This document shows positions 52,322 through 60,735 of a stretch of 64,000 nucleotides of DNA, piece by piece. The stretch spans positions 23,144-87,143 of the forward strand of contig NZ_LLZG01000153.1 of assembly GCF_001509475.1 (NCBI RefSeq), in the 5' to 3' direction. The number at the start of each line of letters is the position of its first letter. Within the stretch, counting starts at the first letter, position 1. A program made the position numbers and the translations under genes. Under the pieces are notes generated by a model. That model was not told the DNA's origin. It searched no databases and was given only the letters and a program-made list of their open reading frames with translations. Source of the stretch: Streptomyces regalis. Lineage in GTDB: Bacteria > Actinomycetota > Actinomycetes > Streptomycetales > Streptomycetaceae.

Positions 52322-53727
52322 TGGGACTCGTGGCGAGACTGCGTGCCCTGGAGCGCGCCACCCGCCCCTACGACCCGGAATTCGCCGAGGCGATGCAACG
52401 CCGCTGGGCCGAACTCCCGGACGGGGTGAAGACCCCGGCACAGATCATCGGACAGCACGGGGTGGGCTGCGAAGGCACCCACGGCGTCTTCCCCAAGTGC
52501 AACCTGAAATGCACCCCCTGCTACCACTCCCGCGACGCCAACGCCGTGCGCGTCGACGGCTCCCACACCCGCGAGCAGGTCGCCGCCCAGATGGGCCTGC
52601 TGCGCAAGCTCCGCGGCCCACGGGCGCACACCCAGCTGATCGGCGGCGAGGTGAGCCTGCTCCCGCCCGACGATCACGCCGCCACCCTTGAGGTCATGCG
52701 GGAGCACGGCCGGGAACCGATGAGTTTCACCCACGGCGACTTCGACTACGCCTACCTCAAGCAGCTCGCCCTCGGCCCGGACGGGAAGAAACGCTTCGAC
52801 CGGCTGTCCTTCGCCGCCCACTTCGACAAGTTCATGTACGGGCGGCGCGGCATCGAACGTCCGGCCGACGAAAGGGCCCTCAACCCCTACCGCCGACAGT
52901 TCGCGGCCATGTTCCGCAAACTCAGGCACGACCACGGGGTCCGGTTCTTCCTCGCCCACAACATGACCGTCACCCCCGGCAACCTGGACGAGATCGCCGA
53001 CGTCATCCGCGCCAACCACGCCGCCGGATACGGCATGTTCTCCTTCCAGCCCGCCGCCTTCGTCGGCGACGAACGCCGCTGGAAGGAGCAGTACCGGGCC
53101 GCCACTCCGGACGCGGTGTGGGCCGAGATCGAGCGCGGCGCCGGAACCCGCCTCGACTACAACGTCTTCCACAACGGCGACGTGCGCTGCAACCGCACCG
53201 CCTACGGCTGCTACGTCGGCCGTCGCTGGTTCCCGTTCCTCGACGGCGACGACCCACGCGACATCGCCGTACGCGACGCGTTCTTCCGCCATCTCGGCAA
53301 GGTCAGTTTCACCGGGACTCCGCCCGCCCTGCTCGCCATGAAACTGCTCCGCGTCATCGCCCGCCACCCCGGTACCGTCACCGTCGCGCTGGGCTGGCTG
53401 GCCCGCACCGTGCGCCGAGTCGGTGTCGGAAGACTGCTGCGCCACGGCTTCCGCATCCGGCCGGTGACGTTCGTGATGCACATGTTCATGGACGCCGAGG
53501 ACGTAGCCCCGGCGTGGGAGCTGATGCAGCGCGGTGAGACGAGCGACGACCCGAAGGTACGGGAGACCCAGGAGCGGCTGGCCGCCTGCCAGTACTCCAT
53601 GGCCCACCCGGAGGACGGCACCCTGGTCCCGGCCTGCGTCCAGCACTCGGTCCTGGACCCGGTGGAGAACGCCGAGTTGCGCAGGCTGCTGCCCATCGTC
53701 GAAGTCCGTACGTCAGCAAGGAAGTAA
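52321..53727 (+). CDS. radical SAM enzyme
   Basis: A 468-residue radical SAM protein. The cluster-binding motif is FPKCNLKCTPCYHSRDA (Cys-x3-Cys-x2-Cys). It is followed by a LIGGEVSLLPPDDHAATLEV strand carrying the GGE motif. Further Cys residues (RCNRTAYGCYVGRRW, LVPACVQHSV) could bind an auxiliary cluster. A long C-terminal half contains PVTFVMHMFMDAEDVAPAWE. It is not a typical ArsS, which is shorter and ends in a selenodomain, but it occupies the equivalent place in the cluster. It could carry out the adenosyl or related radical transfer on methylated arsenic. Assignment of the reaction is inference. Confidence 0.8.
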   Translation: MGLVARLRALERATRPYDPEFAEAMQRRWAELPDGVKTPAQIIGQHGVGCEGTHGVFPKCNLKCTPCYHSRDANAVRVDGSHTREQVAAQMGLLRKLRGPRAHTQLIGGEVSLLPPDDHAATLEVMREHGREPMSFTHGDFDYAYLKQLALGPDGKKRFDRLSFAAHFDKFMYGRRGIERPADERALNPYRRQFAAMFRKLRHDHGVRFFLAHNMTVTPGNLDEIADVIRANHAAGYGMFSFQPAAFVGDERRWKEQYRAATPDAVWAEIERGAGTRLDYNVFHNGDVRCNRTAYGCYVGRRWFPFLDGDDPRDIAVRDAFFRHLGKVSFTGTPPALLAMKLLRVIARHPGTVTVALGWLARTVRRVGVGRLLRHGFRIRPVTFVMHMFMDAEDVAPAWELMQRGETSDDPKVRETQERLAACQYSMAHPEDGTLVPACVQHSVLDPVENAELRRLLPIVEVRTSARK

Positions 53728-53741
53728 GGGGAGGATTCCGG

Positions 53742-54530
53742 ATGCGCATCGGCGTCATCACCGGCTCGGGCAGCTACGACTGGCCCCACCTCGAAGGGGC
53801 GACGGCCCGCACCGTCACGACCGAGCACGGCGAGGTCCAGGTCACCGAGGGGCACCTGAAGGGGACGGATGTCGTGCATCTGTCCCGGCATGGCAGGGGC
53901 CACCGTCGCCTGTCGCACCAGGTCGATCACAAGGCCAACCTGGCGGCGCTGCGGGCGCGGGGAGTCGACGCGCTGATCTCGCTCACCGTGTGCGGGGCGG
54001 TCGACCCCGCGGTCGCTCCCGGCTCGCTGGTGGTCTTCGACGACCTGTACTTCCCCTCCAACCGGCTCCCCGACGGCTCCCCGTGTACCTGGTACGACAC
54101 CCCGGGTCAGCCTGGCCGCGGCCACTGGATCTTCGACCGTCCGTTCAGCGAGCCGCTGCGCCAGGGCCTGATCAACGCCGCCGGACAACTCGGCACGCCG
54201 GTCGTGGCACAGGGCGTGTACGGACACGTGGACGGCCCCCGCTTCAACAGCCGCAGCGAGATCGCCGCCCTGCGGGCCGCCGGGGTGAGTGCCGTCAGCC
54301 AGACCGCCGGCCCGGAGGCCGTACTGGCCGGGGAGGCCGAACTGCCCCTGGCCCTGGTCGGCTTCGTCACCGACTACGCCAACGGCGTCGCCCCCGAACC
54401 CGAGCCGGTCGAGGCCCTGCTGGAGCGGATGGCGGCCAGCAAGCAGATCTTCGCCGACCTGGTCGCCCGCGCCGTGCCGGAACTGGGCGCGGTGGCCCCC
54501 GCCGGCTTCGTGTACCGGTTCGACTCATGA
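53742..54530 (+). CDS. MTAP/PNP-like nucleoside phosphorylase
   Basis: A 262-residue purine nucleoside phosphorylase of the MTAP type: MRIGVITGSGSYDWPHLEGA (phosphate-binding GSGS), LSRHGRGHRRLSHQVDHKAN, DALISLTVCGAVDPAVAPGS, DGPRFNSRSEIAALRAAG and SAVSQTAGPEAVLAGEAELP. It ends VALFGFVTDYANG-like (LVGFVTDYANGVAPEPEP). The family splits methylthioadenosine or adenosine analogues to adenine and a ribose phosphate. In this operon the likely job is to remove adenine from an adenosylated metalloid. It starts 14 bases after the radical SAM gene with AAGGGGAGG upstream and overlaps the next gene (ATGA). Confidence 0.86.
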   Translation: MRIGVITGSGSYDWPHLEGATARTVTTEHGEVQVTEGHLKGTDVVHLSRHGRGHRRLSHQVDHKANLAALRARGVDALISLTVCGAVDPAVAPGSLVVFDDLYFPSNRLPDGSPCTWYDTPGQPGRGHWIFDRPFSEPLRQGLINAAGQLGTPVVAQGVYGHVDGPRFNSRSEIAALRAAGVSAVSQTAGPEAVLAGEAELPLALVGFVTDYANGVAPEPEPVEALLERMAASKQIFADLVARAVPELGAVAPAGFVYRFDS

Positions 54531-55201
54531 CGCCGCCCAGTACGCCCGCCGTACTGGTCATGGCCAAGGCGCCCAGGCCCGGCACGGTCAAGACCAGGCT
54601 GCATCCCCTGCTGGGTCCCACGGGCTGCGCCCGCCTGCAGGCCGAACTCATCCGCCACACGCTGGAGACGACGTCCGCGCAGGGACTCCGTACCTTTCTG
54701 GCGTACACGTCGGAGAACGGCCCGGACAACCCGGAAGGCCCGTACAGCCTGACACCGACCGGTGTTCGTCTGCTCGTCCAGCGCGGCGGGGACCTCGGGC
54801 AGCGACTGACCGCCGCCGTCACCGACGCGTTCGCCGACGGCGCGGGTCCCCTGCTGGTGATCGGCACCGATGCGCCCACGCTGACACGGGATCACCTGAC
54901 CGCCGCGCTCAGTGCGCTGGAGAGCGCGGACGTAGTGCTGGGCCCGGCGCTGGACGGCGGCTACTACCTGATCGGCCTGCGTGCCCCGCACACCGAGCTG
55001 TTCGCCCTGGACCCGGCGTGGTGGAGCACGGACAAGGTGCTGGCCGCCACGCTCACGCGCGCCGACGAGGCGGGACTGCGCACCCGGCTCCTCGCTCCGC
55101 TGCGCGACCTGGACACGCCCGAGGACGCCGACGTGCTCCTCGCCGACCCGGCCCTGCCGCCAGGAGTCGCGGCGCTGCTCAAGCGAACGGAGGCCGTGTG
55201 A
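54527..55201 (+). CDS. TIGR04282-type glycosyltransferase
   Basis: A 224-residue nucleotidyl/glycosyltransferase-fold protein: PAVLVMAKAPRPGTVKTRLH (the diagnostic N-terminus), LLVQRGGDLGQRLTAAVTDA, LLVIGTDAPTLTRDHLTAAL (metal-binding TDxP), DVVLGPALDGGYYLIGLRA and LLAPLRDLDTPEDADVLLAD. This family was named rSAM/selenodomain-associated transferase 1 and later arsenosugar biosynthesis glycosyltransferase. It is usually found with the family of the next gene, as here. The coupling to the nucleoside phosphorylase (ATGA overlap) supports a role in building a sugar adduct. Precise donor and acceptor unknown. Confidence 0.88.
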   Translation: MTPPSTPAVLVMAKAPRPGTVKTRLHPLLGPTGCARLQAELIRHTLETTSAQGLRTFLAYTSENGPDNPEGPYSLTPTGVRLLVQRGGDLGQRLTAAVTDAFADGAGPLLVIGTDAPTLTRDHLTAALSALESADVVLGPALDGGYYLIGLRAPHTELFALDPAWWSTDKVLAATLTRADEAGLRTRLLAPLRDLDTPEDADVLLADPALPPGVAALLKRTEAV

Positions 55202-55956
55202 CATCCCGCGAGTTCGCCCGTCTGTCCGTGTCGATCGTGGTCCCGGTCCTGAACGAGGAAGCCACGATCCAGGCGGCATTGGGCCGGCTGTGCCGGGACT
55301 TCCCCGACTGCGAACTCGTCGTGGTCGACGGCGGCTCCACCGACGCCACGGTCGAGATCGCCTCCCTGCACGCAACGGTCGTGCACAGCGAGCGAGGGCG
55401 CGCGAAGCAGATGAACGCCGGTGCGCGGCACTGCACCGGCGAGGTGCTGTGGTTCATTCACGCCGATACCGAGATCCACCACGCTGCCCTCGCCCAGATC
55501 CGCGCGGTGATGTGCGACCCGCATGTGGTCGGCGGCGGACTGACCCTGCGCTTCGACCACCGCAGCCCGGGACTGAACTACCTCGCCCGCACCTCCAACC
55601 TGCGCGCCCGCCACCTGCGGCACATCTTCGGCGACCAGGCCATGTTCATCCGTCGCAAGGACTTCGACGAACTCGGCGGCTTCCCGGACCTGGCCCTCAT
55701 GGAAGACCTGGAGATGTCTCGCCGCCTCAACCGCCGCGGGCCCCTGGCCTTCCTCCCGGCCACCTCCACGGCCTCGGCACGTCGCCTGGTCGAGCATGGG
55801 GTGTGGCGGATGATCGTCTTTATGCAGTACCTCAAGCTGCTGTACTTCGCCGGCGTCGACCCCGAACGCATCCGCCGACGCTACGCGGCGGGCCCGCCCC
55901 GGCTCCCGCGGCGCAGCCGGAAGGCGACCAGTGGTCAGCGGGTTTCCAGCGCATGA
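55198..55956 (+). CDS. TIGR04283-type family 2 glycosyltransferase
   Basis: A 252-residue GT2-type enzyme. It has VSIVVPVLNEEATIQAALGR and CELVVVDGGSTDATVEIA (nucleotide-binding DGGSTD), VVHSERGRAKQMNAGARHCT, LWFIHADTEIHHAALAQIRA (metal-binding DxD-like HADT), FGDQAMFIRRKDFDELGGF and LMEDLEMSRRL. This is the rSAM/selenodomain-associated transferase 2 (arsenosugar) family. It overlaps the previous gene as GTGA and the next one as ATGA. With its neighbour it probably adds a sugar to the metalloid product. Confidence 0.88.
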   Translation: MTSREFARLSVSIVVPVLNEEATIQAALGRLCRDFPDCELVVVDGGSTDATVEIASLHATVVHSERGRAKQMNAGARHCTGEVLWFIHADTEIHHAALAQIRAVMCDPHVVGGGLTLRFDHRSPGLNYLARTSNLRARHLRHIFGDQAMFIRRKDFDELGGFPDLALMEDLEMSRRLNRRGPLAFLPATSTASARRLVEHGVWRMIVFMQYLKLLYFAGVDPERIRRRYAAGPPRLPRRSRKATSGQRVSSA

Positions 55957-56750
55957 CCGCCGACAAAGCGTCACCGCACACTCGCATACCCGCCGATCTG
56001 GCGGCCCGCCTGGACCGCCTGCCATGGAACGGACTGCACAACACGATCCTGGTAGCGCTCGGTGCCGGCTGGCTCTTCGACTCGCTCGACGTCCAGTTGT
56101 TCGGCAGCGCGGTCGGCCCGCTCGGCGAGTACCTCGACGCCTCCGTCTTCGAGCAGAACGCCGTCCTGTCGCCGAGTTGCTGCCCGCCCGCGCACGCGGG
56201 AAGGTCGGTGCGGTGGTAATGAACTTCTGGGCGGCCGTCATCGGCGGCCTGTTGGCGCTGGTGGTGCTGTACTTCCGCCGCCGCATCCCGGAGTCTCCGC
56301 GCCGGCTGGCCTCCCGGGGCCGGTACGCGGAGGCCGTGGTCGTACCACGGGAGGAGCGATCGGAGCCGACTCCTGAGCCGGGTAGCGATGCCAAGGGGGT
56401 ACGCCGGCTCCGGCTCCGGACCCTCGATGGGCGATCGGCGAACTGCTGTGCCACCACGCACAGGTGCCGTTCTTCTTCATCGTCGGCACTGCCGGGGCCC
56501 TCGTGGGCGGCCTGGCCATATCCCTGGTCATCGACCGGCACGGCCGCCACCGCACGGTGGCCGCCTCCTGTGCACTCGCCGCGGCCGGGGTCGGGCTGCT
56601 CGCCTGGGCGACGGCAAGCGGCAGTGCGCTGTGGGTGACGCTCGCGCTCATCACCGCCAACGCGTTCGCCACCGCCGCCTGGACCTCCGCCTACCCGACC
56701 TTCACCGAGCTGTTCCCCACCCAGCCCGAGCCAACTTGGAGTTCTCTGAC
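55953..56750 (+). pseudogene. MFS exporter relic
   Basis: Starts normally (ATG 55953 overlapping the GT stop): LDRLPWNGLHNTILVALGAG then WLFDSLDVQLFGSAVGPLG and DASVFEQNAVLSPSC. About 100 residues are then missing. The frame changes to ARGKVGAVVMNFWAAVIGGL and VVLYFRRRIPESPRRLASRG. Another deletion and frame change follow, to VPFFFIVGTAGALVGGLAIS and LVIDRHGRHRTVAASCALAA, ending TAAWTSAYPTFTELFPTQPE. It is a sugar/metabolite-type MFS transporter that has lost several helices. It sits where the product exporter of the operon would be expected. Confidence 0.8.
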
Positions 56751-58427
56751 ATGCGGATCGCAGTATGCGGCGGCCCCTACGGCAACCCGTACGCCCTGCA
56801 GGCCTTCGTCGACGACGCGCGTGCCCGCGGCGCCGAACGGCTTTACTGCCTGGGCGACCTGGGCGGCTTCGGCGCCGAGGTCGACGCCCTCTGGCCGATC
56901 CTGACTGGCAACGACATCACCTGCCTCGCCGGCAACTACGACGTGGCGATCGCCCGCGGCGACACCGACTGCGGCTGCGGCTACCGCGATCCGAAAGACA
57001 ACGAGTTCGCCCAGCTCATCTACGACCACACCCTCGCCACCACCAACCGCGACTTCGCCGCCTGGATGGGCGAACTGCCCACGGAGCGCCGCGAGTCCAT
57101 CGGTGGCTGCGACGTGCACATGGTGCACGGCTCCACCCTCGCGCTGAACGACTTCTGGTGGGAGTCCCTGCCCGAGGACCAGCACCGGCTGCGGCTCGAG
57201 GCCTCCGGAGCGGACGTGATCCTGTGCACCCACAGCGGTCTGCCCTGGCAGCGCCGGACCGGCGACACCCTCACCGTCAACGTCGGCGTCCTGGGCAAAC
57301 CCGCCAACGACGGGCAGCAGGGCGTCTGGTACGCCCTGCTCGACCTGGACGAGGGGCGCGCGAGCGCCGAACTGGTACCACTGGCCTACGACTGGCAGGC
57401 CCAGGCCGCCTCCATGCGGGCCGCCGGCCTGCCCGAGGTGTTCGTGGAGACCATCGAGACCGGCTGGTGGACCACCTGCCTGGAAGTCCTGCCGCCGTAC
57501 GAGCGCGCCCGCGGCCGCTACCACCTGTACCGCTCCACGCTGCCGACCGCCTTCAGCCCCGCCGACGACGGCTGGGGCGGCACCGAGCCCGCGGCTCTGG
57601 ACGAAGACCGTCCCGTGGTCCCGCTGTTCGGCAGCCCCTACTTCCCGTCCCGGCTGTGGCTCTACACCAACTTCCACTGCAACCTGGCCTGCGACTACTG
57701 CGCCGTCGCCTCCTCCCCCAAGGCCGCCCCACGCTCGCTGTCCGTGGAAGAATTCCGGAGCCTGGTCGACGAGGCCGTCGCATCCGGCTTCACCGAGCTG
57801 TACGTCACCGGTGGCGAGCCCTTCCTTCACCCCGACATCGTCCAACTGCTCGACTACGCCTCCGCCCAGCTGCCCACCGTGGTCATGACCAACGCCATGC
57901 TGCTGCGCGGCCGCCGCGCCAACGGCCTGGCCGACCTCGCCGACCGCAAGCTCACCGTCCAGACCTCCCTCGACGGCGCTACAGCGGCCACCCACGACCT
58001 GCACCGCGGCCCCGGCTCCTGGCAGCGCACCATGGACGGCATCCGCCACCTCATCGACCTCGGCCTGCCCCCGCGCGTCGCGCTCACCGAAACCCCGGAG
58101 AACACCGGTGAGATCCCCGCCGTAGCCGCCCTACTGGCCGAACTCGGCCTTCCCGCCGACCACTTCGCCGTACGTCCCCTGCTGCGCCGCGGCTTCGCCG
58201 ACACCGGCATCGAGATCGGCGAGGACACTTCCGTCCCTGAGCTCACCGTGACCGCCGACGGCCTGCACTGGCACCCGGCCGGCGCCGACACCGCCACCAG
58301 CCCCGACATGTACATCGCTCCCCCCGGTACCCCGCTGGAGCGGGGCAAGCAGTTGGTGACCGAGCACTTCTTCGCCGCCCGCCTCGCCGACGGCAGCCTG
58401 CCCCGCCCCGTCCACTGCGCCATCTGA
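56751..58427 (+). CDS. metallophosphoesterase-radical SAM fusion
   Basis: A 558-residue two-domain protein. Residues 1-260 are a calcineurin-like phosphoesterase: MRIAVCGGPYGNPYALQAFV, ERLYCLGDLGGFGAEVDALW (GDxxG), ITCLAGNYDVAIARGDTDCG (GN-D in place of GNHD), VHMVHGSTLALNDFW and VILCTHSGLPW. Residues from about 300 form a radical SAM domain with LWLYTNFHCNLACDYCAVAS (Cys-x3-Cys-x2-Cys) and LYVTGGEPFLHPDIVQLLDY (GGE). VQTSLDGATAATHDLHRG follows. GGAG lies upstream of ATG 56751. The fusion suggests a phosphate ester made or released in the same pathway as a radical step. Confidence 0.88.
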   Translation: MRIAVCGGPYGNPYALQAFVDDARARGAERLYCLGDLGGFGAEVDALWPILTGNDITCLAGNYDVAIARGDTDCGCGYRDPKDNEFAQLIYDHTLATTNRDFAAWMGELPTERRESIGGCDVHMVHGSTLALNDFWWESLPEDQHRLRLEASGADVILCTHSGLPWQRRTGDTLTVNVGVLGKPANDGQQGVWYALLDLDEGRASAELVPLAYDWQAQAASMRAAGLPEVFVETIETGWWTTCLEVLPPYERARGRYHLYRSTLPTAFSPADDGWGGTEPAALDEDRPVVPLFGSPYFPSRLWLYTNFHCNLACDYCAVASSPKAAPRSLSVEEFRSLVDEAVASGFTELYVTGGEPFLHPDIVQLLDYASAQLPTVVMTNAMLLRGRRANGLADLADRKLTVQTSLDGATAATHDLHRGPGSWQRTMDGIRHLIDLGLPPRVALTETPENTGEIPAVAALLAELGLPADHFAVRPLLRRGFADTGIEIGEDTSVPELTVTADGLHWHPAGADTATSPDMYIAPPGTPLERGKQLVTEHFFAARLADGSLPRPVHCAI

Positions 58428-58453
58428 CGACCGCCCCGAGAGGACCCCCGCCC

Positions 58454-59662
58454 ATGCCCGCCACCCCGCACGTCGCGATCCTCGGCGCCGGCCCCGTCGG
58501 CCTCGACGCCGCCCTCGCCTGCGCCGACGCCGGATGGCCGTTCACCGTCTACGAAGCCGCGGACGCCGCCGGCGCACACGTCCGCGCCTGGGGCCACGTC
58601 CGCCTGTTCACCCCCTGGGAACTGAACGCCTCCCACCGAATGCGCGCCCACTTCACCGACGTACCGACGGACGACACCTGCCCCACCGGCACCGAACTCG
58701 TCACCCACCTCCTGCAACCACTCGCCGAACTCCCCGCCCTGGCCGACCGGATCCGCTACCGCACTCGCGTCGCAGGCATCGCCCGCACCGGCCTCCTGAA
58801 ACACGAGCAGATCGGCACCGGCGTGCGCGCCGCCGCCCCCTTCACCCTGCTGCTGGACACCCCGGACGGCGAGGACACCGCCGAAGCCACCCTCGTCCTG
58901 GACTGCACCGGCACCTACGCCCACCCCAACACCCTCGGTGACGGCGGCATCCCCGCCCCCGGCGAACGCGCCCTGAACCACCGCATCACCCGCACCATCC
59001 CCGACACCGCAGACCCCACCCGCTGGCGCGGCACCGTCCTCCTCATCGGCGCCGGGAAGTCCGCCCAGACCGCCGCCCGCGACCTCGCCGCCCTTCCCGG
59101 CACCCGGCTGGTCTGGGCAGTGCGTAGCCCGGCCCCCGACTGGGGTGCGATCCCCGACGACGCGCTGCCCGCGCGCCAGGAACTCGTCGACGCCTCGCAA
59201 GCCCTGGTCGACGGCGGCTGCGACCGCGTCACCGTCCACACGGGCGCCCACGTCCAGTCACTCCAAGCCGACGACGACCGCATCCGTGTCCGCCTGGCCA
59301 CCACCGCAGGCCCCCGCGCGGTGTCGGCCGATCACATCGTGTCCCTGACCGGCTACACGGGCGATCCCACGCTCTACCGCCAGCTCCAGGTTCACGAGTG
59401 CTACGCCACCGGCGCCCCCATGAACCTCTCCGCCGCGCTCCTCGCCGCCACCGGCGCGAGCACCGACTGCCTCGCCCAGCCCACCCCCGGCATCGACCAG
59501 CTCCGCACCCCCGAACCGGACTTCTTCATCCTGGGCGCCAAGTCCTACGGCCGCCTCAGCACCTTCCTCCTGCGCACCGGCTACCAGCAGGTCGACGAAG
59601 TCACCGCCGCATACGCCACGCTCCCTCCCGTGACCGCGGCCAAAGTGGTCTCCGCACCCTGA
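58454..59662 (+). CDS. FAD-dependent oxidoreductase
   Basis: A 402-residue flavoprotein of the Trx-reductase/flavin monooxygenase-like fold. The FAD motif is HVAILGAGPVGLDAALACAD and a second nucleotide-binding motif is VLLIGAGKSAQTAARDLAAL. The DCTGTYAHPNTLGDGGIP segment and SLTGYTGDPTLYRQLQVHE are typical of this little-studied family, and PDFFILGAKSYGRLSTFLLR is at the end. No redox Cys pair is present, so it is more likely an oxygenase or dehydrogenase. ATG 58454 follows GAGAGGA. It is the last gene of the operon and probably acts late in the pathway. Confidence 0.85.
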   Translation: MPATPHVAILGAGPVGLDAALACADAGWPFTVYEAADAAGAHVRAWGHVRLFTPWELNASHRMRAHFTDVPTDDTCPTGTELVTHLLQPLAELPALADRIRYRTRVAGIARTGLLKHEQIGTGVRAAAPFTLLLDTPDGEDTAEATLVLDCTGTYAHPNTLGDGGIPAPGERALNHRITRTIPDTADPTRWRGTVLLIGAGKSAQTAARDLAALPGTRLVWAVRSPAPDWGAIPDDALPARQELVDASQALVDGGCDRVTVHTGAHVQSLQADDDRIRVRLATTAGPRAVSADHIVSLTGYTGDPTLYRQLQVHECYATGAPMNLSAALLAATGASTDCLAQPTPGIDQLRTPEPDFFILGAKSYGRLSTFLLRTGYQQVDEVTAAYATLPPVTAAKVVSAP

Positions 59663-59779
59663 CCGGCAGCGCGCCCTGTCTCGGCCGCCCGGGTTTCTGG
59701 GGTGCCGGTCCCGGGGGGCCCGCATCCACCCCACGCCTCCTAGGGCGTCGAAGTCGCCGAGACGGCGGGGAGTCCGCGG

Positions 59780-59962
59780 TCAGGCACCTCCCTGGGCACG
59801 CAGACGAAGCCGTTCCGGGTCGAGCAGGTCGACGTGCCGGTAGCCGACCCGTACGAGTCCGTCCTGCTCGAAGCCCTTCAGGATCCGGTTCAGGGTCGGG
59901 CGACGCAGACCGAGCATGGCGGCCAGGGTCGACTGAGGACGTCTCGGCCGAGCACTCGTCAC
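59780..59962 (-). pseudogene. Crp-type regulator C-terminal relic
   Basis: Encodes the recognition part of a Crp/Fnr HTH: STLAAMLGLRRPTLNRILKG then FEQDGLVRVGYRHVDLLDPE and RLRLRAQG. The beta-roll domain is missing. Upstream sequence on the minus strand (59963-60250) gives only unassignable fragments, so this is the end of a lost regulator. Confidence 0.6.
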
Positions 59963-60252
59963 CCCGCGCAGGACGGCCGGCAGCCAGACGCGTGGCTGTC
60001 GTCGCGACCCGCGGCACCTCCCTTTCGGTCAGCGCGTACGTCTCGAACGCCGTCTCCGTCTCGTCGTCCGCACCGGGCCGTTCCTTCGCGGGCAGGGAAC
60101 CCGCCGACCCGTCGTTCGCATTCCTCCCTCTCGTCTCCCCCGCACCGTTCGCGTGAGCGCGTCACACGGCCGCGGCACCGCAGGCGCGGTCAGGTGACCG
60201 GCTGGATCACCAGCACGCCGCCTGCGGCCGGCGCTCCCCCCGGTTCTTGGGG

Positions 60253-60735
60253 TTATGCGGCGAGGGAAGTGAAGGCGCCGATGAGGGCACCGTAGGCGAG
60301 GTGAGCGGCGAGGCTGACGATCGGGGTGGCGAGGCCGTAGTTGAGCATGAGGAAGCCGGGAGGCTCCAGCAGCGCCACCTCGGGGGCGCTGGTGAAGGGG
60401 GTGCCCATACGGGGGTGGACCAGGGGAATGAGGATGTTGACCAGTGCGGTGCCGGCGAACATGCCGTGGGCGAGCCCGAACAGCATCCCCAGCCACCAAC
60501 TGCTGTGGCCCAGGGCGAGGAACAGGGCGTAGTAGCCGAGGGCGAAGAGCTGCCCGAGGGCGAAGTGCAGCAGGTAACCGAGGGCCTTGGCGCGGGTGCG
60601 GTCGGCGGTGAAGGCGCTGCCGAGCAGGAAGGGCAGGTCGATGCGGGTGAGCCTGAACTGGCTCGCCGCCCGCAGCATGGTGGTGAGGACCAGGGTGCCG
60701 ACCAGCCCGCCTGCGAGCGCTGCTGTCGCACTCAT
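60253..60735 (-). CDS. multi-helix membrane protein
   Basis: A 160-residue membrane protein with about four helices: SATAALAGGLVGTLVLTTML, GYLLHFALGQLFALGYYALF, WWLGMLFGLAHGMFAGTALV and FLMLNYGLATPIVSLAAHLA. Several His residues lie in or near helices. Its ATG overlaps the GH15 stop (ATGA), so the two are co-translated. It resembles membrane proteins of unknown role such as that at 26080-26559. No transport or enzyme signature is visible. Confidence 0.8.
   Translation of the reverse strand: MSATAALAGGLVGTLVLTTMLRAASQFRLTRIDLPFLLGSAFTADRTRAKALGYLLHFALGQLFALGYYALFLALGHSSWWLGMLFGLAHGMFAGTALVNILIPLVHPRMGTPFTSAPEVALLEPPGFLMLNYGLATPIVSLAAHLAYGALIGAFTSLAA

Noticed and set aside
60148..60166. Fourth Crp-type box (GTGAGCGCGTCAC)
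   Set aside because: The half-site spacing is five rather than six bases and only a dead Crp relic lies nearby, so support is weak.
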